From assembly GCA_014802335.1 (NCBI GenBank), contig JAAVCL010000018.1:1-64000 (forward strand): a stretch of 64,000 nucleotides of DNA. The letters run 5' to 3'. The position numbers and the translations under genes were made by a program. The notes below the pieces were generated by a model. That model saw only the letters and a program-made list of their open reading frames with translations. It was not told the DNA's origin and ran no database searches. The stretch is from Bacteroides sp. GTDB lineage: Bacteria; Bacteroidota; Bacteroidia; Bacteroidales; Muribaculaceae. Below are positions 1 through 6,438 of the stretch, in pieces; within the stretch, counting starts at the first letter, position 1, and each line of letters opens with the position of its first letter.

Positions 1-285
1 CTGGAGATTTTTCAGTTGAAAGGCAAAAGAATAGCCCTGCTCCGCACGTTTTCAATTACGAGCAAGCAAGGCTTCCTTAGTTGATGGTACAGCAATAAAT
101 TGGAGCGTAGAGTCCGCGCTGGTGAAAACGAATCACAACATATTCTTTGCAGAGCAAAGCGCTGAATCGATTATGCTACTGAAATTCTTATTGCCAAAAG
201 GTCATAAGTGCTTATTTATAGCCTGAAAACACTGATTTTCACGATAAATGGGACAAATGGCCCACTGACTATCAGATATTTTTCG
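1..285. other. Intergenic or truncated left-edge sequence, nothing recognised
   Basis: No gene is supported here. Plus frame 1 is open from the window edge to a TGA at 82-84, so a 3' gene fragment of 27 codons is possible, but I do not recognise it. The rest is AT-rich with stops in all frames. It leads into the promoter of the ankyrin lipoprotein. Confidence 0.4.
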
Positions 286-293
286 TAATTTTG
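286..293 (+). promoter_or_regulatory. Candidate -7 box (TAATTTTG) of the ankyrin lipoprotein gene
   Basis: TAATTTTG fits the Bacteroidetes -7 consensus TAnnTTTG exactly and sits 55 bp before the ATG at 349. No clear TTTG lies 19-20 bp upstream, so only the -7 half is supported. Confidence 0.45.
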
Positions 294-348
294 CCTTTAT
301 TAGCACCAATGTGCTTTTGACCAATTAAAATAGTTTGTGCATTAGTAA

Positions 349-1086
349 ATGAGAAAAATTGTTGTAGTCTACTTATCTATATTTGTCATTCTTATGTGCT
401 CATGCCGTAGGGATAAAACATTTCACAGTATTGATTCATTCAGAGACTCTCACGTTTGGACACTTGCAAAATTTGTTCAATCTGAAGATACTGTGAAAAT
501 GAGAGAGTTTGTAAATTCAAATCCGTCAATTGATATAGATGAAGTTGATTCAAAATTTTATAAGAATTTACTTATATGGTCCATATTTAATGGGCATTAT
601 AAATCCGCTGAAGCTTTGTTACGCTTAGGTGCGAATCCTAATTTTACTGCTTTTGATGGAACAACCCCTCTAATTTATGCCTCCAAGTATCGAACCTCCA
701 AATATAAAACTGATATAAGATATATTGTTGCACTTCTAAAATTCGGAGCAGATCCCAATAAAATAACTACGGATTCTGTTACGGGATTGGAAAGAGATGC
801 TCTAAATGCAGCAGCAGTAACTTCTATTGAATATGTAAAATATCTAATAGAAAAAGGTGGGGCTGACCCCTTTATAATGGTAAATGATATATCCCCTATA
901 GAACAGGCCGTAATACAGAATCAGTTAGAGATTGTGGATTATCTTGTATCATCTTTTGAAATTTCATTGCACATACCTTCAGGAACATATGGTGGAGGTA
1001 AAACGGTGTTTGACATACTTATGGATACAACATATCCCCCCAATAGCGATCTTTACACATTACAACAAAAATTACTTAATTACTGA
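349..1086 (+). CDS. Ankyrin-repeat lipoprotein
   Basis: This 245-residue protein starts with a hydrophobic signal (VVVYLSIFVILM) ending in a Cys-containing lipobox-like LMCSC, so it is probably a lipoprotein anchored at the cell envelope. Residues about 70-200 hold three to four ankyrin-type repeats, seen in segments such as SAEALLRLGANPN, VALLKFGADPN and VKYLIEKGGADP. Ankyrin repeats bind partner proteins; no enzymatic motif is visible, so the partner and role are unknown. The gene is AT-rich compared with the housekeeping genes to the right. It lies on the integrase side of the window, which suggests it is cargo of the integrated element. A -7 box lies 55 bp upstream. The ATG start fits the signal sequence. 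Confidence 0.8.
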   Translation: MRKIVVVYLSIFVILMCSCRRDKTFHSIDSFRDSHVWTLAKFVQSEDTVKMREFVNSNPSIDIDEVDSKFYKNLLIWSIFNGHYKSAEALLRLGANPNFTAFDGTTPLIYASKYRTSKYKTDIRYIVALLKFGADPNKITTDSVTGLERDALNAAAVTSIEYVKYLIEKGGADPFIMVNDISPIEQAVIQNQLEIVDYLVSSFEISLHIPSGTYGGGKTVFDILMDTTYPPNSDLYTLQQKLLNY

Positions 1087-1170
1087 TGAATATCGTATGA
1101 ATTCCTTACCCTCATTTTATTAAAGATGTTGATATTAGGAGAATATCTATCAGCAAATTATTATATTTTG

Positions 1171-1520
1171 AGGCTTAGTCCCGGAAAGGCGAGTCTGTGA
1201 TAAGCCGACAAGGAACGAAGGCGGCTCAGCACTGTCTCGTCTCGTGGACTGCTATACAAGTGGAAAGTGAATGAGCGGTCGAAAAGTCCACTCTTAGCAA
1301 CGGCGAAAAGAACACGGAGCGCAGCCAATAAGTCTTGGGCTGTGGCACAGCGACGTCTCCGTCGCGCCACTCCGAGGCGTTGGCTTCGCTCGGTGTTCCG
1401 CCGTTGCAGATAGGCGGGAAGCGGTATGAGGTAGTGCCGGACTCGCTCCAAACGCCTCAGACGGCATCACGCCGAAACCAACCAAGACCGCCCATTCTCT
1501 TTCCGCTTTGGTACTGATAA
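1171..1520. other. GC-rich, hairpin-rich element, probably non-coding
   Basis: This tract is much more GC-rich than both flanks. Open frames occur on both strands, but none has coding character. Several inverted repeats are visible: GGCTTA 1172-1177 with TAAGCC 1201-1206; GTGGACT 1244-1250 with AGTCCAC 1285-1291; GCGACG 1350-1355 with CGTCGC 1360-1365; CCGAG 1372-1376 with CTCGG 1389-1393; CGGC 1462-1465 with GCCG 1471-1474. The plus strand runs into a strong terminator at 1528. A structured RNA, or a conserved noncoding part of a mobile element, is the best guess. Overlapping short frames around 1161-1517 are regarded as chance. Confidence 0.4.
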
Positions 1521-1527
1521 AAAGAAA

Positions 1528-1567
1528 GGAGACGAATGCCTTGTTTAGGGTCTTCGTCTCCTTTTTT
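1528..1567. terminator. Bidirectional intrinsic terminator
   Basis: A nine-pair perfect stem, GGAGACGAA (1528-1536) with TTCGTCTCC (1553-1561), is followed on the plus strand by TTTTTT. On the minus strand it is followed by TTTCTTTTTAT. It can end both the GC-rich element on the left and the integrase gene, which stops at 1622 on the minus strand. Confidence 0.8.
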
Positions 1568-1621
1568 ATTTATATAGTTTCAGACCTTTATTTTTAATCT
1601 TATATATCGTTATTCAGACTA

Positions 1622-2980
1622 TTATGGCAATTTATAAACATCCAATTCTGAATTGAGTCGTTCCATCTCTAAAGATAGAGTCTCAGGAAGGAACTTTGCA
1701 TACACCTTTTCTGTAATATCAGTACTTGCATGTCCAAGAAGCCTACTAACTACAGTCATTGATAACCCCTTATTAAGTGCAAGCACCGCAAATGTATGCC
1801 GGGCTACATGCATTGTCAAACTAAATTTTAGATTCAGTTTTTCACCAACAACATTAAGTGATTGATTGATACATTTAGTAGCACTGTTTCTTGCTCGATA
1901 CAGTCTCTCATCATTATCAATATCTAAATCATCTTTGACCAGATCAAATACGTATTTTGAATCAGGTCGTTTATCTTTCCATTTCTTTAATATTTCAATA
2001 GCAGGAGTGCTCAAAGGTATGACATGTCGTTTATTTGTTTTTACCATTACCTTCCTAAGTTCCTTTTTCTCGAAATCAATATGACCCCATTGAAGAGTCA
2101 TTACATCTACTACTCGTAGTCCGCAAGCATGAAATGCAAATATGAACATCTCAATAAATTCCTTACGTCGAGTCTCCTTGTCACTTTCATAGAACTTTAA
2201 TAACTTACCAAATTCTTCTTGAGTAAGGCTTTTACCGTCAAATTCGCTCTCATCAATTGCTAACGAAATCTTTGGAGCGATTCTCATATCTTGAAGTCGA
2301 GCATTTATTGAGGGATCTATCATCTTTAATTCAGCTGCATACGCACACGCCTTTAATATAGGAGTGAGCGAATGATTGATGGTTGCATCACTGTTCAGTT
2401 TGACTTCTCTTCTCCACGTAATGTATTCATCAACTAATTCTACTGATATTTCCCCTACATAGATACTATCCGTTTTGTACGTCCCTTTCTTAGTAGCACG
2501 CAGGAAGGTCTGAAAAATGTTTAGGCCGCTTTTACCATTCATATAACGGCTTCTTCCAATTCTATTTCGAGAATAATCTGAATCGAGACGTTCAGTAGCA
2601 AATTCAATAAAATCCTTACCCCTGTCTTGTCGGATAACAGGTTTATCGGATAGAAAGTCATTGATAAGTTGTGCTGTGATTTGATTTGGATTTCGCTGGG
2701 AGTATTCAGCAAGAAGACCGTCAATTTTATCAACACGACTAAGGAGTAACGCATTTATGCGATTAGCTTCCGGCCCATAAGAAGTTTTGACACCCCCTCT
2801 GCCTTTATTTAATTTTTCGTTCCAGTCTCCGACCTTGACAAAGATGTTCATTCCCTTTCTTACGATCTGTCGATTCCACGTGTATTCAAGTTCGACAAGA
2901 TATGGCTTGACAGGATCTATTACGCCTCGTGTACGGAGACGATATTTTCCAAGTGGATAAAGTCGTTTTGGTCTGCCCAT
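1622..2980 (-). CDS. Tyrosine-family site-specific recombinase (integrase)
   Basis: The 452-residue protein catalyses DNA strand exchange for integration or excision of an element. An N-terminal arm-binding part (MGRPKRLYPLGKYRLRTRG) is followed by a SAM-like core-binding domain at about 120-235 and a catalytic domain at about 250-430. The catalytic set is complete: Arg289 (CGLRVVD), Lys315, His391 and Arg394 (HVARHTFA), His417 (LLGHAS) and nucleophile Tyr427 (EKVYAKF). An upstream TTG at 3040 would add 20 residues, but ATG 2980 matches the usual start of this family in Bacteroidetes. The gene is AT-rich. A TATCTTTG box at 3038-3045 overlaps the zone of direct repeats upstream, so the integrase may regulate itself. 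Its native element is not identifiable. Confidence 0.92.
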   Translation of the reverse strand: MGRPKRLYPLGKYRLRTRGVIDPVKPYLVELEYTWNRQIVRKGMNIFVKVGDWNEKLNKGRGGVKTSYGPEANRINALLLSRVDKIDGLLAEYSQRNPNQITAQLINDFLSDKPVIRQDRGKDFIEFATERLDSDYSRNRIGRSRYMNGKSGLNIFQTFLRATKKGTYKTDSIYVGEISVELVDEYITWRREVKLNSDATINHSLTPILKACAYAAELKMIDPSINARLQDMRIAPKISLAIDESEFDGKSLTQEEFGKLLKFYESDKETRRKEFIEMFIFAFHACGLRVVDVMTLQWGHIDFEKKELRKVMVKTNKRHVIPLSTPAIEILKKWKDKRPDSKYVFDLVKDDLDIDNDERLYRARNSATKCINQSLNVVGEKLNLKFSLTMHVARHTFAVLALNKGLSMTVVSRLLGHASTDITEKVYAKFLPETLSLEMERLNSELDVYKLP

Positions 2981-3037
2981 TTTAGAGAGAAGTTTTAATG
3001 TTAATATTCGGTTTGGGGCAATACTCACAAACCACTG

Positions 3038-3045
3038 CAAAGATA
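3038..3045 (-). promoter_or_regulatory. Candidate -7 box of the integrase gene
   Basis: On the minus strand this reads TATCTTTG, a perfect TAnnTTTG. It lies 58 bp before the integrase ATG at 2980. A TTTG (plus-strand CAAA 3062-3065) lies 16 bp further up, slightly closer than usual, and falls inside direct-repeat copy 1. Confidence 0.55.
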
Positions 3046-3049
3046 ATGA

Positions 3050-3147
3050 ATTTTAGCCAAACAAACTCGAATTTTCCTCCAAATTTACGGATTTTAGCCA
3101 AACAAACTACGCCATTTGAGGCTATAAAACACCAATGGCCAAACAAA
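3050..3147. repeat. Three evenly spaced direct repeats upstream of the integrase
   Basis: ATTTTAGCCAAACAAACT occurs exactly at 3050-3067 and 3091-3108. The core GCCAAACAAA recurs a third time at 3138-3147. Core spacing is 41 and 42 bp, about four helical turns. Such helically phased sites beside a tyrosine recombinase are typical of integrase arm sites or excisionase/regulator sites. The function is inferred. Confidence 0.7.
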
Positions 3148-3168
3148 TTACAATTTGCTTGACCATTG
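3133..3168. repeat. 17-bp imperfect inverted repeat at the probable element boundary
   Basis: Arms 3133-3149 and 3152-3168 match at 15 of 17 positions around a 2-nt centre; both mismatches are transitions. It starts CAATGG and ends CCATTG. It lies between the integrase regulatory repeats and the 3' end of the DUF2795 gene. It could be the core attachment site or the terminator of that gene. No second copy is visible in the window. Confidence 0.55.
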
Positions 3169-3198
3169 ATTATTAGTTAATTACGCGAATTAACCGCC

Positions 3199-3420
3199 TT
3201 AATATTCGTCTTCGTTGAAGAAGAAGTCGTCTTTGCTGGGGTAGTCGGGCCAGATGTCTTCTATTGATTCGTAAATCTCGCCTTCGTCTTCGATTTCATG
3301 GAGGTTCTCGATTACTTCCATCGGGGCGCCTGAGCGCATGGCGAAATCTATTAGTTCTTCTTTGGTTGCGGGCCAGGGTGCGTCTTCAAGTTTTGAGGCT
3401 AATTCCAATGTCCAGTACAT
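3199..3420 (-). CDS. DUF2795 domain protein
   Basis: This 73-residue acidic protein begins MYWTLELASKLEDAPWPATK and ends in a run rich in Asp, Glu and Phe. I recognise it as the small conserved Bacteroidales DUF2795 protein, whose segment WPATKEELIDFAMRSGAP is the domain core. No biochemical function is established that I can name. It is compact, soluble and has no signal peptide. It stands alone, with the integrase-linked repeats just past its 3' end, so the junction with the mobile element probably lies there. Roughly 265 bp of AT-rich spacer separates it from the adenosyltransferase; I see no further gene in that spacer. Confidence 0.85.
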   Translation of the reverse strand: MYWTLELASKLEDAPWPATKEELIDFAMRSGAPMEVIENLHEIEDEGEIYESIEDIWPDYPSKDDFFFNEDEY

Positions 3421-3686
3421 AGTATATTTCGTGTTTTAGTTAATAATTTTATTTGTTATTCTGCGCAGAGCTTTTATCTCCCCGCCTTATATCTTTGTCT
3501 TTTTGTCCTTTTTTATTTGCAAACGATTGAAACATCTATTTTGTTTTATCGCGTGCTCGGGTTGTTCATTTTTAGTACAAAGGCTACTGATTTCGATTGT
3601 CTACTGATGTTATTCAACTCCCTTATATGTTATTAGTTGACTCCCCTTACAGACTTGGCTATTTTGTGTTTTGCGACTTATCAAAT

Positions 3687-4241
3687 TTATTGTTTCCAAG
3701 TTATTTCAGGCACGCCTTGTGAGTGATTTATGTAGCGGGCGGCAATGAACAGATAGTCGGAGAGACGATTTATATATTTGATGACCATGGGGTCTACATA
3801 ACTCGTGTCGGCAAGATCCATCACTCGCCTTTCTGCCCTTCGGCAAACGGTTCTTGCCACGTGGGCAAAGGCGGCTAATTGCGCGCCTCCGGGTAAAACA
3901 AAGGCCCGTATTTTTGGAGTTTGCTCATCGAGCCGGTCAATCCACCCCTCAAGTCGGGGAATCGTATCTCCTTCCAGTGATTTGCATTTGGGTTCGGACC
4001 CCGCGGGAACTTCGGTTGCCAGATAGCATCCGATGTTAAAGAGTTCGTTCTGAACTTCAAGTAACTGAGTTTTGATGTCGGCCGGACAGTCCTTATCCGC
4101 AGCCACCACTCCAAGCGCTGAAGAAAGTTCATCGACAGTGCCGTAAGCCTCAATTCTGACACTATTTTTCTTTACCCGGCTGCCGTCTACCAGCGAGGTT
4201 GTCCCTGCATCTCCGGTTCCGGTATATAACAGACTTTTCAT
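3687..4241 (-). CDS. Cob(I)alamin adenosyltransferase, PduO type
   Basis: The 184-residue enzyme transfers the adenosyl group of ATP to cob(I)alamin, giving coenzyme B12. PduO-family signatures are clear: N-terminal YTGTGDAGTTSL (ATP loop), RIEAYGTVDELSSALG, and a C-terminal helical bundle with RRAERRV and YINRLSDYLFIAARY, the latter ending in the usual Arg/Asn-rich site. A longer reading to 4307 begins with TTG; the ATG at 4241, directly before KSLLYTGTG, matches the family. It is transcribed away from metK, so the two share only a divergent intergenic region. Bacteroidales commonly salvage B12, which this enzyme would complete. The specific paralogue name (pduO, cobO or similar) is not assigned. 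Confidence 0.9.
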   Translation of the reverse strand: MKSLLYTGTGDAGTTSLVDGSRVKKNSVRIEAYGTVDELSSALGVVAADKDCPADIKTQLLEVQNELFNIGCYLATEVPAGSEPKCKSLEGDTIPRLEGWIDRLDEQTPKIRAFVLPGGAQLAAFAHVARTVCRRAERRVMDLADTSYVDPMVIKYINRLSDYLFIAARYINHSQGVPEITWKQ

Positions 4242-4351
4242 ATAATGCAACAATAAGTTTTTGAATACATACTTAACGCGCTTTAGACGGCTATTGTTGC
4301 ATTGCAAACAAGCCTCCGAAGAAAAACTGTAGATAACTTCTTTTCATAAAA

Positions 4352-4383
4352 TTTGGCACTCCTTCCGATTTTTTATAATTTTG
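4352..4383 (+). promoter_or_regulatory. Promoter of the metK leader
   Basis: A TTTG at 4352-4355 and TAATTTTG at 4376-4383, 20 bp apart, match the Bacteroidetes promoter consensus fully. Transcription should start near 4387, just upstream of the SAM-II aptamer. Confidence 0.8.
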
Positions 4384-4399
4384 CATGTGAAAGCTCAGA

Positions 4400-4456
4400 C
4401 GAGCTGTTGTGGATAAATTTGGCTGCTTGCAACCACATAAAAAAAATGCTAAAACT
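4400..4456 (+). promoter_or_regulatory. SAM-II riboswitch controlling metK
   Basis: The aptamer fits the SAM-II layout. P1 is TGTGG (4408-4412) with CCACA (4433-4437). The loop contains TTTGGC (4418-4423), which pairs perfectly as a pseudoknot with GCTAAA (4448-4453). The conserved TTGCA precedes the P1 3' arm, and ATGCTAAAA closes the motif. SAM binding is expected to lower expression of metK, the SAM synthetase about 300 nt downstream. Oddly for SAM-II, which usually hides a nearby ribosome site, the gene is far away and a terminator lies between. CGAGCTGTTGT (4400-4410) can pair with 4488-4498, and this competes with P1. Confidence 0.85.
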
Positions 4457-4462
4457 GCTCCA

Positions 4463-4498
4463 TCGGCCGGAAGTATTTCCCAAGCCGACGACAGCTCG
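4463..4498 (+). promoter_or_regulatory. Expression-platform hairpin and P1-competing strand
   Basis: TCGGC (4463-4467) pairs with GCCGA (4484-4488), enclosing GGAA/TTCC (4469-4472 with 4477-4480). The segment 4488-4498 can instead pair over 11 positions, including one G-U pair, with 4400-4410, which includes the 5' side of aptamer helix P1. This gives two mutually exclusive folds downstream of the aptamer. Confidence 0.5.
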
Positions 4499-4511
4499 GG
4501 TATTTTAAGGT

Positions 4512-4540
4512 GGCAATCGCAAGAAGCGGTTGTCTTTTTT
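4512..4540 (+). terminator. Intrinsic terminator in the metK leader
   Basis: GGCAATCGC (4512-4520) pairs with GCGGTTGTC (4526-4534), nine pairs including two G-U, with loop AAGAA and a following TTTTTT. It stands between the riboswitch and metK on the coding strand, so it is well placed for attenuation. Confidence 0.75.
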
Positions 4541-4567
4541 GTGTATATATTTCCACCGGTTGCAACC

Positions 4568-4647
4568 AAATCCGGGTAAAATTAAATCCGAGTAAAATCA
4601 ACTCCGGGTTAATTCAAATCCGGGTAAAGCCCCCTCCGGGAACACGG
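4568..4647 (+). repeat. Five 16-bp tandem repeats in the metK leader
   Basis: Units of the form AAATCCGGGTAAAATT start at 4568, 4584, 4600, 4616 and 4632, with exact 16-bp spacing. The invariant core is TCCG(G/A)G. The last unit is the most diverged. They lie between the leader terminator and metK. The function is unknown. Confidence 0.85.
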
Positions 4648-4753
4648 GCAACCAGCATTAAAAGAGGATAAAATCAAGCTGCCGGTCCACAATGCATTCA
4701 ACATTGTTGTTTAATAAAAGGACGAATCAATCAAAATCAAACATATTACATAT

Positions 4754-6103
4754 ATGGTAGAAAAAAACTACTTGTTCACATCCGAATCAGTATCGGAAGG
4801 ACATCCCGATAAAGTGGCCGACCAGATAAGCGATTGTCTGCTCGATGAGTTTATTGTTCGCGATCCCAAAAGCCGCGTGGCTATAGAAACACTTGTCACC
4901 ACGGGGCAAGTTGTGGTGGCCGGCGAGGTTTCTTCCGACGCCTACGTTGACGTTCCCACCGCCACGCGCGACCTTATCAACAAAATCGGCTATAACCGCG
5001 GTGCTTATCGATTTGACGGAGACTCCTGCGGAATTCTGACCGCTATCCACGAGCAGAGCCAGGATATAAGTCGCGGAGTTGACCGCAAGGATGAGACCGA
5101 CCGCACCGAAGAGGAATTGCAGGGGGCCGGCGACCAGGGCATGATGTTCGGATATGCCGTTAACGAAACCGAGGAATACATGCCTCTCACCGTTAGCCTC
5201 TCTCATCTTATATTGCGCGAACTCGCAGCCATCCGCCGCGAAGGCAAGGAAATGAGCTATTATCGCAAAGGCAAACTGGTAACCTATCTCCGCCCCGATG
5301 CGAAAAGCCAAGTTACAGTTGAATACGGGCCCGACCACCGCCCGGTGAAAATACACACCATCGTGGTTTCCACCCAGCATGATGACTTTATCCCGGCTCT
5401 CGACAACACCCTCGAAGCCCAGAATAAGGCCGACAAGGAGATGATTGAAGTTATTCGCCGAGATGTGGAGCAGGTGCTAATTCCACGCGTGCTCGCCAAA
5501 CTTCCCGAGGAAACACGCGCACTTTTCGGAAGCGATGTCAAACTGCTGGTTAATCCTACCGGAAAATTTGTAATCGGCGGTCCTCATGGCGACACCGGAC
5601 TCACCGGCCGCAAAATCATTGTCGACACCTACGGAGGTCGCGGAGCTCACGGAGGCGGGGCCTTCTCAGGCAAAGACCCGTCAAAGGTGGACCGCTCGGC
5701 TGCCTATGCCTGCCGGCACATTGCTAAAAATATGGTGGCCGCCGGGGTGGCCGATGAAATGCTTGTTCAGGTGGCTTACGCCATTGGAGAGCCTAACCCC
5801 GTGAGCATATTCGTCAATACTTACGGCACCGGAAAAACCGACAAGACCGACTCCGAAATCGCAGAAATCATCAGCGAAATGTTCGACATGCGTCCCCGCT
5901 CTATCGAGAAACGCCTCAAGCTTCGCGAACCGATCTATCTCGAAACGGCCGCCTACGGACACGTGGGCCGCAAACCGGAATGGGTGAAAAAGACATTCAC
6001 CGACCGCTACACTCACCAAACCATTGAACGCGAAGTGGAACTCTTCACCTGGGAAAAGCTCGACAAGACAGATGAAATCCGCCGTCGCTTCGGTCTCTCC
6101 TGA
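4754..6103 (+). CDS. metK: S-adenosylmethionine synthetase
   Basis: The 449-residue cytosolic enzyme makes S-adenosylmethionine from methionine and ATP. All three MAT domains are present: the N-terminal SEGHPDK with catalytic His17, the hexapeptide region GAGDQGMMFGYA, and the phosphate-binding stretch GGPHGDTGLTGRK followed by DTYGGRGAHGGGAFSGKD. At 449 residues it is longer than the roughly 385-residue E. coli form. The extra length includes the segment around residues 155-210, and the long form is usual in Bacteroidales. The ATG at 4754 directly precedes the conserved YLFTSESVSEGHPDK. It is a single-gene unit behind the SAM-II riboswitch, so product feedback is the expected control. A terminator at 6124 closes it. 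Confidence 0.98.
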   Translation: MVEKNYLFTSESVSEGHPDKVADQISDCLLDEFIVRDPKSRVAIETLVTTGQVVVAGEVSSDAYVDVPTATRDLINKIGYNRGAYRFDGDSCGILTAIHEQSQDISRGVDRKDETDRTEEELQGAGDQGMMFGYAVNETEEYMPLTVSLSHLILRELAAIRREGKEMSYYRKGKLVTYLRPDAKSQVTVEYGPDHRPVKIHTIVVSTQHDDFIPALDNTLEAQNKADKEMIEVIRRDVEQVLIPRVLAKLPEETRALFGSDVKLLVNPTGKFVIGGPHGDTGLTGRKIIVDTYGGRGAHGGGAFSGKDPSKVDRSAAYACRHIAKNMVAAGVADEMLVQVAYAIGEPNPVSIFVNTYGTGKTDKTDSEIAEIISEMFDMRPRSIEKRLKLREPIYLETAAYGHVGRKPEWVKKTFTDRYTHQTIEREVELFTWEKLDKTDEIRRRFGLS

Positions 6104-6123
6104 TACTTAGCGCTAAAAACCCG

Positions 6124-6143
6124 AAAGGCTCCCCGAGCCTTTT
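6124..6143 (+). terminator. Terminator after metK
   Basis: AAAGGCTC (6124-6131) pairs with GAGCCTTT (6135-6142), eight pairs with a CCC loop, followed by a short T run. It lies 21 bp after the metK stop. Confidence 0.65.
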
Positions 6144-6196
6144 GCAGATGATAAGATTGAAGCCAATCACTTCGGCCCTTGCCACAGGTGGTTGGC

Positions 6197-6277
6197 TTTA
6201 GGTTTTAGGGTGTGGGTCGAACCGTATTTGAGCGAACCCAACCCCCAACCCCCAAACCATATCGCCTAAAACCTAAA
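6197..6277. repeat. 13-bp inverted repeat TTTAGGTTTTAGG
   Basis: TTTAGGTTTTAGG at 6197-6209 recurs exactly in inverse at 6265-6277, enclosing a G/C-skewed 55-nt loop. TTTTAGGTTTTAGG recurs upstream of infB at 35093-35106, so it is a short dispersed intergenic repeat. The function is unknown. Confidence 0.6.
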
Positions 6278-6330
6278 ACCTACTTAAAATATAAAAAATA
6301 AATAGAAAATAATTAGAAAATACGAATAAT

Positions 6331-6362
6331 TTTGGCAAATTTTATCAAAATTGTTATCTTTG
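6331..6362 (+). promoter_or_regulatory. Promoter of the PpiD-like gene
   Basis: TTTG 6331-6334 and TATCTTTG 6355-6362, with 20 bp between, fit the Bacteroidetes consensus exactly. Start of transcription is near 6366, giving a leader of about 70 nt. Confidence 0.8.
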
Positions 6363-6438
6363 CACGTTTAAAGGCCCCAACGGCCTCACCTTGTCTTTTT
6401 TAACTAACCTGAAAAATTAAAAACGACCAATATAAGAA

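Noticed and set aside
1161-1517. Overlapping short open frames on both strands of the GC-rich element
   Set aside because: They overlap in several frames, have Arg/Ser/Pro-rich composition typical of noncoding GC-rich DNA, and no start context or domain. I treat the region as noncoding.
2981-3040. 20-residue N-terminal extension of the integrase
   Set aside because: It starts with TTG and covers the probable leader. The ATG at 2980 gives the family's usual N-terminus.
4401-4456. SAM-I riboswitch reading of the metK leader
   Set aside because: GCAACC and TGCTAA recall SAM-I, but the four-way junction and kink-turn are not present. The compact stem with TTTGGC/GCTAAA pseudoknot fits SAM-II much better.
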